NCBI GenBank assembly: GCA_032718475.1
Contig: JAUCBJ010006023.1
Coordinates: 35,272 to 99,271 of the forward strand
Length of the DNA: 64,000 nucleotides
DNA from: Nemertoderma westbladi
Taxonomy: Eukaryota; Xenacoelomorpha; Nemertodermatida; Nemertodermatidae
Direction: 5' to 3'
The notes below the pieces were generated by a model. The model saw only the letters and a list, made by a program, of their open reading frames with translations, did not search any database and had not been told where the DNA came from. The position numbers were made by a program, and so were the translations under genes. Numbering within the stretch: the stretch's first letter is position 1; each line of letters begins with the position of its first letter. Shown here one piece after another: positions 41,401-47,400 of the stretch.

Positions 41401-44400
41401 TATAATGGGGTGTTGTGTGCTTGCATGTTTGTTTATTTGTCGTGCTGATAAGTATTAGCAAGCAAAAAAAGCAACGACAAGAATATCGAGAAGTGAGACA
41501 AATCTTGCTAAACGGTTTACATATTTGGAATCTTGATAAATAGAGAAAATAGGAACTAGATGAAATAGAAAAAAATTTAATACGGAGAATGCTAACAGCA
41601 CTCACACCAGAAGCATGCCTTAGACCTATGTAATTCATGTCATGTACGTATTTCGACAGTGACAATTGTATATACAGAATTACTACTTAGTTTTCTCTCG
41701 CGTAATATTTTGTTAATTAATACTTTATTAACACAGAGAAGAAAGAAGAACCAACCTGTTGAAATGTAAAAAGTCACTAAAGATTGCTACAATGAACGTA
41801 CGCACGCTGAAAGCACATACCAAACATGGTGACATGGTCGCTCTGGCAATGGAATATAACATCGACATCATCTGTATCCAAGAACATCGGATTTGTCATG
41901 AAGACACTGCCATGAAGTACAATGACATTGGAAATGGATGGACGTTAGTAACAAGCTCAACAGTAAGAAACTTTGGCAATGCATCAATTGGTGGAGTAGG
42001 AATTCTGCTAAGCCCATTTGCATTTAAGACCCTAAACAACATCGAATTTATAAATTCCAGGGTTATGATCGCAACATTTGATGGGAATCCCAAGGCAACA
42101 GTTATATGTTGCTACAGTCCAACCAATGCTTCAGAGCCAGAACAAGCAGTCAAGTTTTGTGAAGATCTGACTGGACTTATAAAGGACATTCCGAAACACA
42201 ATGTTAAAGTCATTGCTGGTGACCTGAATGTGCAAATTGGCCCAGAAAACATCAAGGGTTACACCTATAACACCAGTTCTAACAGAAATGGGTACTTTAC
42301 TTTTAGACCTAAAGGAAGAATGTGAATTGATACCAACAAACAACACATTCGAAAAGAGTAAGGGGAAGCTATGGACCTTTCAATACCCAAATGGAACCAA
42401 AGCACAACTGGATTACATCCTAATAAACAAAAAGTGGAGAAACAGCATGATCAACTGCGAGGGATACAACTCGTTCAACCTAATTGGTACGGACCACAGA
42501 ATTGTGACTGCAGAGATCAGACTCAGTTTGAGAGCCAGCAAACCCAGGACAAGCAAGCAAATCAACTATGACTGGGAGAAACTCAGAACTGACAATGCTG
42601 TAAAGGATGCTTACACAATAGAAGTTCAAAACCGCTTTGAAGCACTTCAGTCAATGGATGAAGACCAGTCCACCGATTCAATATACCAGAATATATTAAC
42701 AGCCCACAAGGAATCAGCTAAGAGGCATATCCCCCAGAAACCCCAACTAATGTCGACTACAATGGCAACACATTTCGTATAATGAAATAATACTTTCTTT
42801 TCTCTCGTGTAATATTTTGTTAACCTTTATTACCTGCACAGACATCTTTACCATCTCCAGAATACCCAGACTTGCAGGAGCAACTAAATCCACCGTCAGT
42901 ATTTGTGCAGTTGGCATTACTGTGGCAGTTGTGTGTGTTTTCAGTACATTCATCAACATCTAAAAAGTCATTATACATTAAACAGGCATGTAATCAAACA
43001 TATATAATTAACGACGTTATATACCACAATCCTGGACAATATACCACTATCAACTTCTGATTTCGACAAGATGCAAAATTTATGTCCTGTTATGTACAAC
43101 TGTACTATTTTGGCTTTCAATGTTCTAGAACTTAGCAAAATTCTGACGTAAACTTGTGAACTCATAAAAAATATGGAATTAGTTAACTGAAATCACACAT
43201 GCGGTGCACATGGCACCTCAAAATCCAGGAAAATCCTCGCTCAAATCGCCTCTTTTATGAGTAATTTATAATTTTATATATTTTAAAATAGTATCGCCTC
43301 GGTGCAGCACCGGTTGACCCAGTAACAAGTAAGTCTTTCTTTTTTGATAACTCTTCAATTATCCTTCTATGTGCCAAAATGGGCTCCATGGTCCCACGAC
43401 CTTTACGGAACCCATTCTGATTTCCACGGAGCAGTCTCTCAATGGGATCTCTGATGCGATTTAATAGAATTCTATTGTATAGCTTTGCAGCAATTGAGAT
43501 CAATGAGATTCCCCGAAAAGAACCATAGAGTGTTAGGTTGCCCTTCTTGGGAACTGGCACCAACTTATTTGTTTTCATTTCTTGTAGGATTCTTGTTGTA
43601 CGGTACATGTCTACTATGATGGGATAGATGAGCTTTAAACACTCAGGTATTTTAAAGACCTCAGGGGGAACACCATCTACTCCACTGGCACGATTGGTCT
43701 TAATGCTCTTTGCAGCAGCCTTCATTTCTGCAAAGGAGATATCACCAATGGGAATATCTGGGAGTACAGACTCCGACACTTTTACTTCTATAAAGTTATC
43801 ATACAATACCCTGTCATTATTGAGGAGCTTTTCAAAGTGGGCCTTCCAACCATTGAGGCGATCGGCTGGTGATTCAGCCTTAACCTTGGTGGTTGGTTGG
43901 CTTTTTCGACCAGCAAGCAAGTTGATCGATCTCCATGCCTGGGATGATTGCCTGCTGTCGTCAGCATCATTGATGGCATCAACCTGTTGGTTTATTAGCT
44001 CCTGTAAATTAACCGAGTACTGCCTGTTCAGGGACCTAGATGCAGCCTTAACTGCATTCTTGGCCGCTGTAGTCTGTTTGAGTCGGGACTCTTTCTGCGC
44101 CTTGTAGAGGTCATTTCGGCACTTCTGAATTTTGTTGTCAGTCCAGGGGGCCCGTTTCCTGTTTCGAGGGTATACAGGAACTGTTTCTGCAGCTGCTAAC
44201 TTAACTGCCTCTGTGAAGGCAGTATAGCCCTCACAGTGATCTGCCGCCTCAGAGGCAAGAGCCTCATACCTGTTGCTCAGCTGTAGTGTGAAGCTGGATC
44301 TCACACTTGGCTGTTGCAACAGAGAGGACCAGTCATGCCGCGGCAAGGCAGATTTTGTTGTTCTGCTAGCACGCAGACTAAGTCTTACCTTGGCCACAAT

Positions 44401-47400
44401 AAGGCGGTGATCTCTGGAGAAGGGTCGTAGTGTAAATGCATTACAGTCTTGTATAGAGCTCCTGTATTTCCTACGAAACAGGATATGGTCGATCTGGGAC
44501 TTGTAGGGTCTACAGGAGCAACACTAGTTGGAGAGTAGCACACAATCAGAACCACCTTAGGAAACTTCTTAGCCAGTCTTCCAGAACATGAGAAGTGGCA
44601 ACGGATGATTCGGTTAGAGATTTGGTCTATTTTGTCCAATGCTGCATGTGCAGTTGGATTCATCAATAGACCAATTCCACCATTGCCACTATCATCTGCT
44701 GAAGCGAGGGCGAGTCACCAACCGCCCCCCATGTCCTTAATCAGAACCTCATCAGTCTGTCCAGTCTGCATTCGGTGCTCTTGAACACCCACTACACTAA
44801 GAGAAAGCTTATCTGCCAAGGCAGTCAGCTCACCTTGTCGCATTGGGGACCCGAGTGTTAGGGTGTTTACTGAGGCTAGTCTAGTGACTTGCCTCAGATT
44901 CACCAATGGCTTTGTTGGTCGGGGTGGAACATGAGAGTAGCCTCCAACTCCAGAATCCCTCCCCCCCTCACAATCTGGCCTCCCTGGTGACCCAGAGTTT
45001 GGGCCAGAAAGGTCATCAGGAAAGGGACTCAAATAATTGTTTGCCGCTCTCTCTCCAGTAGGGGGTGAGACAGGCAGCCGGTCAGGAGATAACTGATGCC
45101 TGTGAGGCCAATTGTGTCGTCATTCCACTGGCCTCTAGTGGCTGGACCTCCGCATTACTAATGTAATCCATAGTGGGGGTTGGGGGGTGCTTTTTTGCCG
45201 AGTCAGCTCTCGGGGCAAATACCACACCCTGGTTTGCCATTCCACAGGGTGGGTGTCGCAGTGGAATCAGATATGAGGCCCATCACCCATATCTACTCTC
45301 ACGCACATGACCCACCATTGGCTGTGCAGCTCATCTGCTGGGTCGTGCCCTGTACCCCTGCTGCCAGGTGCAGGTCGCAGTGAAGTGCACTCAAAGTGGA
45401 CATGAGAACACTCTACTCCTGACCAGCCATTGGTAGATCACCATCTGCCTGGCCAGGCCATATACCCCTGTAGCCAAGTACGGGTCCTTAATCCAGGACC
45501 AAGGGCGTCCTTATCCCAGAACGAAGGGGGTCCTAGTTACAGGACCAGATTTGCCCTAGTAAGAGGGTCTATGCAGCTACAGGTGGCACCTCATTTATGC
45601 TGCATGGAGGTGGCAAGTTTTCTTGATCAATGACCTAGAATACCTGACCTGACCTTGAATCAACTCACCTGGTACAGGAGATGGATCCCCGTACCTGGTT
45701 CGGTTGCACGAGTATGGCACTTAATCAGGCAGAAGGGAACCGCAATCAGAACCAATGACTGGTCAAATAAAATCATTGCAATCATATGGATTAATTTTTT
45801 CCCAAAGGAAAACGATAATTGTTTTCTCCCGATTTTTGGGAATATATGAGCGAAAAAATTACAATGTAAGAACAAAATTATGTAATTCCACTGCTAGGAA
45901 ATTTAATAATATCTACTCAATTTTAGCGCATAGATTTTTTGCATGAGATTGTGCTTACAGTATTGATTTTAGGTGTAATTTACTTAATTGTTTTGGTTTA
46001 CAAACCATAACAATTCATGGCTTTACACTACAGCTGAGCAACAGGTATGAGGCTCTTGCCTCTGAGGAGGCAGATCACTGTGAGGGCTATACTGCCTTTA
46101 CAGAAGCAGTTAAGTTAGCAGCTGCAGAAACAGTTCCTGTATACCCTCGAAACAGGAAAAGGGCCCCCTGGACTGACAACAAAATTCAGAAGTGCCGAAA
46201 TGACCTTCATAAGGCGCAGAAAGAGTCCCGACTCAAACAGACTACAGCGGCCAAGAATGCAGTTAAGGCTGCATCTAGGTCCCTGAACAGGCAGTACTCT
46301 GTTAATCTACAGGAGCTAATAAACCAACAGGTTGATGCCATCAATGATGCTGACGACAGCAGGCAATCATCCCAGGCATGGAAATCAATCAATCTGCTTA
46401 CTGGGCGGAAAAGCCAACCAACCACCAAGGTTAAGGCTGAATCACCAGCCGATCGCCTCAATGGTTGGAAAGCCCACTTTGAAAAGCTCCTCAATAATGA
46501 CAGGGTATTGCCTGATAACTTTATAGAAGTAAAAGTGTCTGAGTCTGTACTCCCAGATATTCCAATTGGCGATATCTCCTTTGCAGAAGTGAAGGCTGCT
46601 GCAAAGAGCATTAAGACCAATCGTGCCAGTGGAGTAGATGGTGTTCCCCCTGAGGTCTTTAAAATACCTGAGTGTTTAAAGCTCATCTATCCCATCATAG
46701 TAGACATGTACCGAACAACAAGAGTCCCACAAGAAATGAAAACAAATAAGTTGGTGCCAGTTCCCAAGAAGGGCAACCTAACACTCTATAGTTCTTTTCG
46801 GGGAATCTCCTTGATCTCGATTGCTGCAAAGCTATACAATAGGATTCTATTAAATCGCATCAGGGATCCCATTGAGAGACTGCTCCGTGGAAATCAGAAT
46901 GGGTTCCGTAAAGGTCGTGGGACCATGGAGCCCATTTTGGCACTTAGAAGGATAATTGAAGAATTATCAAAAAAGAAAGACAGGCATCTGGCTGTTATCT
47001 TTGTTGACTTCTTCAAGGCCTTTGATTCAGTCTCTCGCTCACGTATGTTCAGCATACTTTCATTATATGGGATTCCTGATGAAATTATTGCAGCAATCAG
47101 ATCAGTATACAATGGTTCGACAACATTTGTGTCTACTGTTGACGGTGACACAGAACCATTTGAAGTGTTATGGGGCGTCCTCCAAGGAGACACACTTGCA
47201 CCATTCTTGTTCATTACTCTGGTTGACTATGTTCTACGCATGTCCTTAGATCATCATAATGATGATGGGGTGATGATAACTCCACCTACTGGCTCCAGAA
47301 GTCGAGGAAATCCTGCCAAGTACCTAACTGATCTAGACTTTGCTGATGACTTAGGAGTACTCTCAGAATCATTAGAGGGAGCCCAACGGCTCCTCAGCTC

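Noticed and set aside
43628-44107. A 159-codon plus-strand frame, with a near-identical minus-strand partner at 46207-46686
   Set aside because: Both are antisense shadows of the LINE A reading frame.
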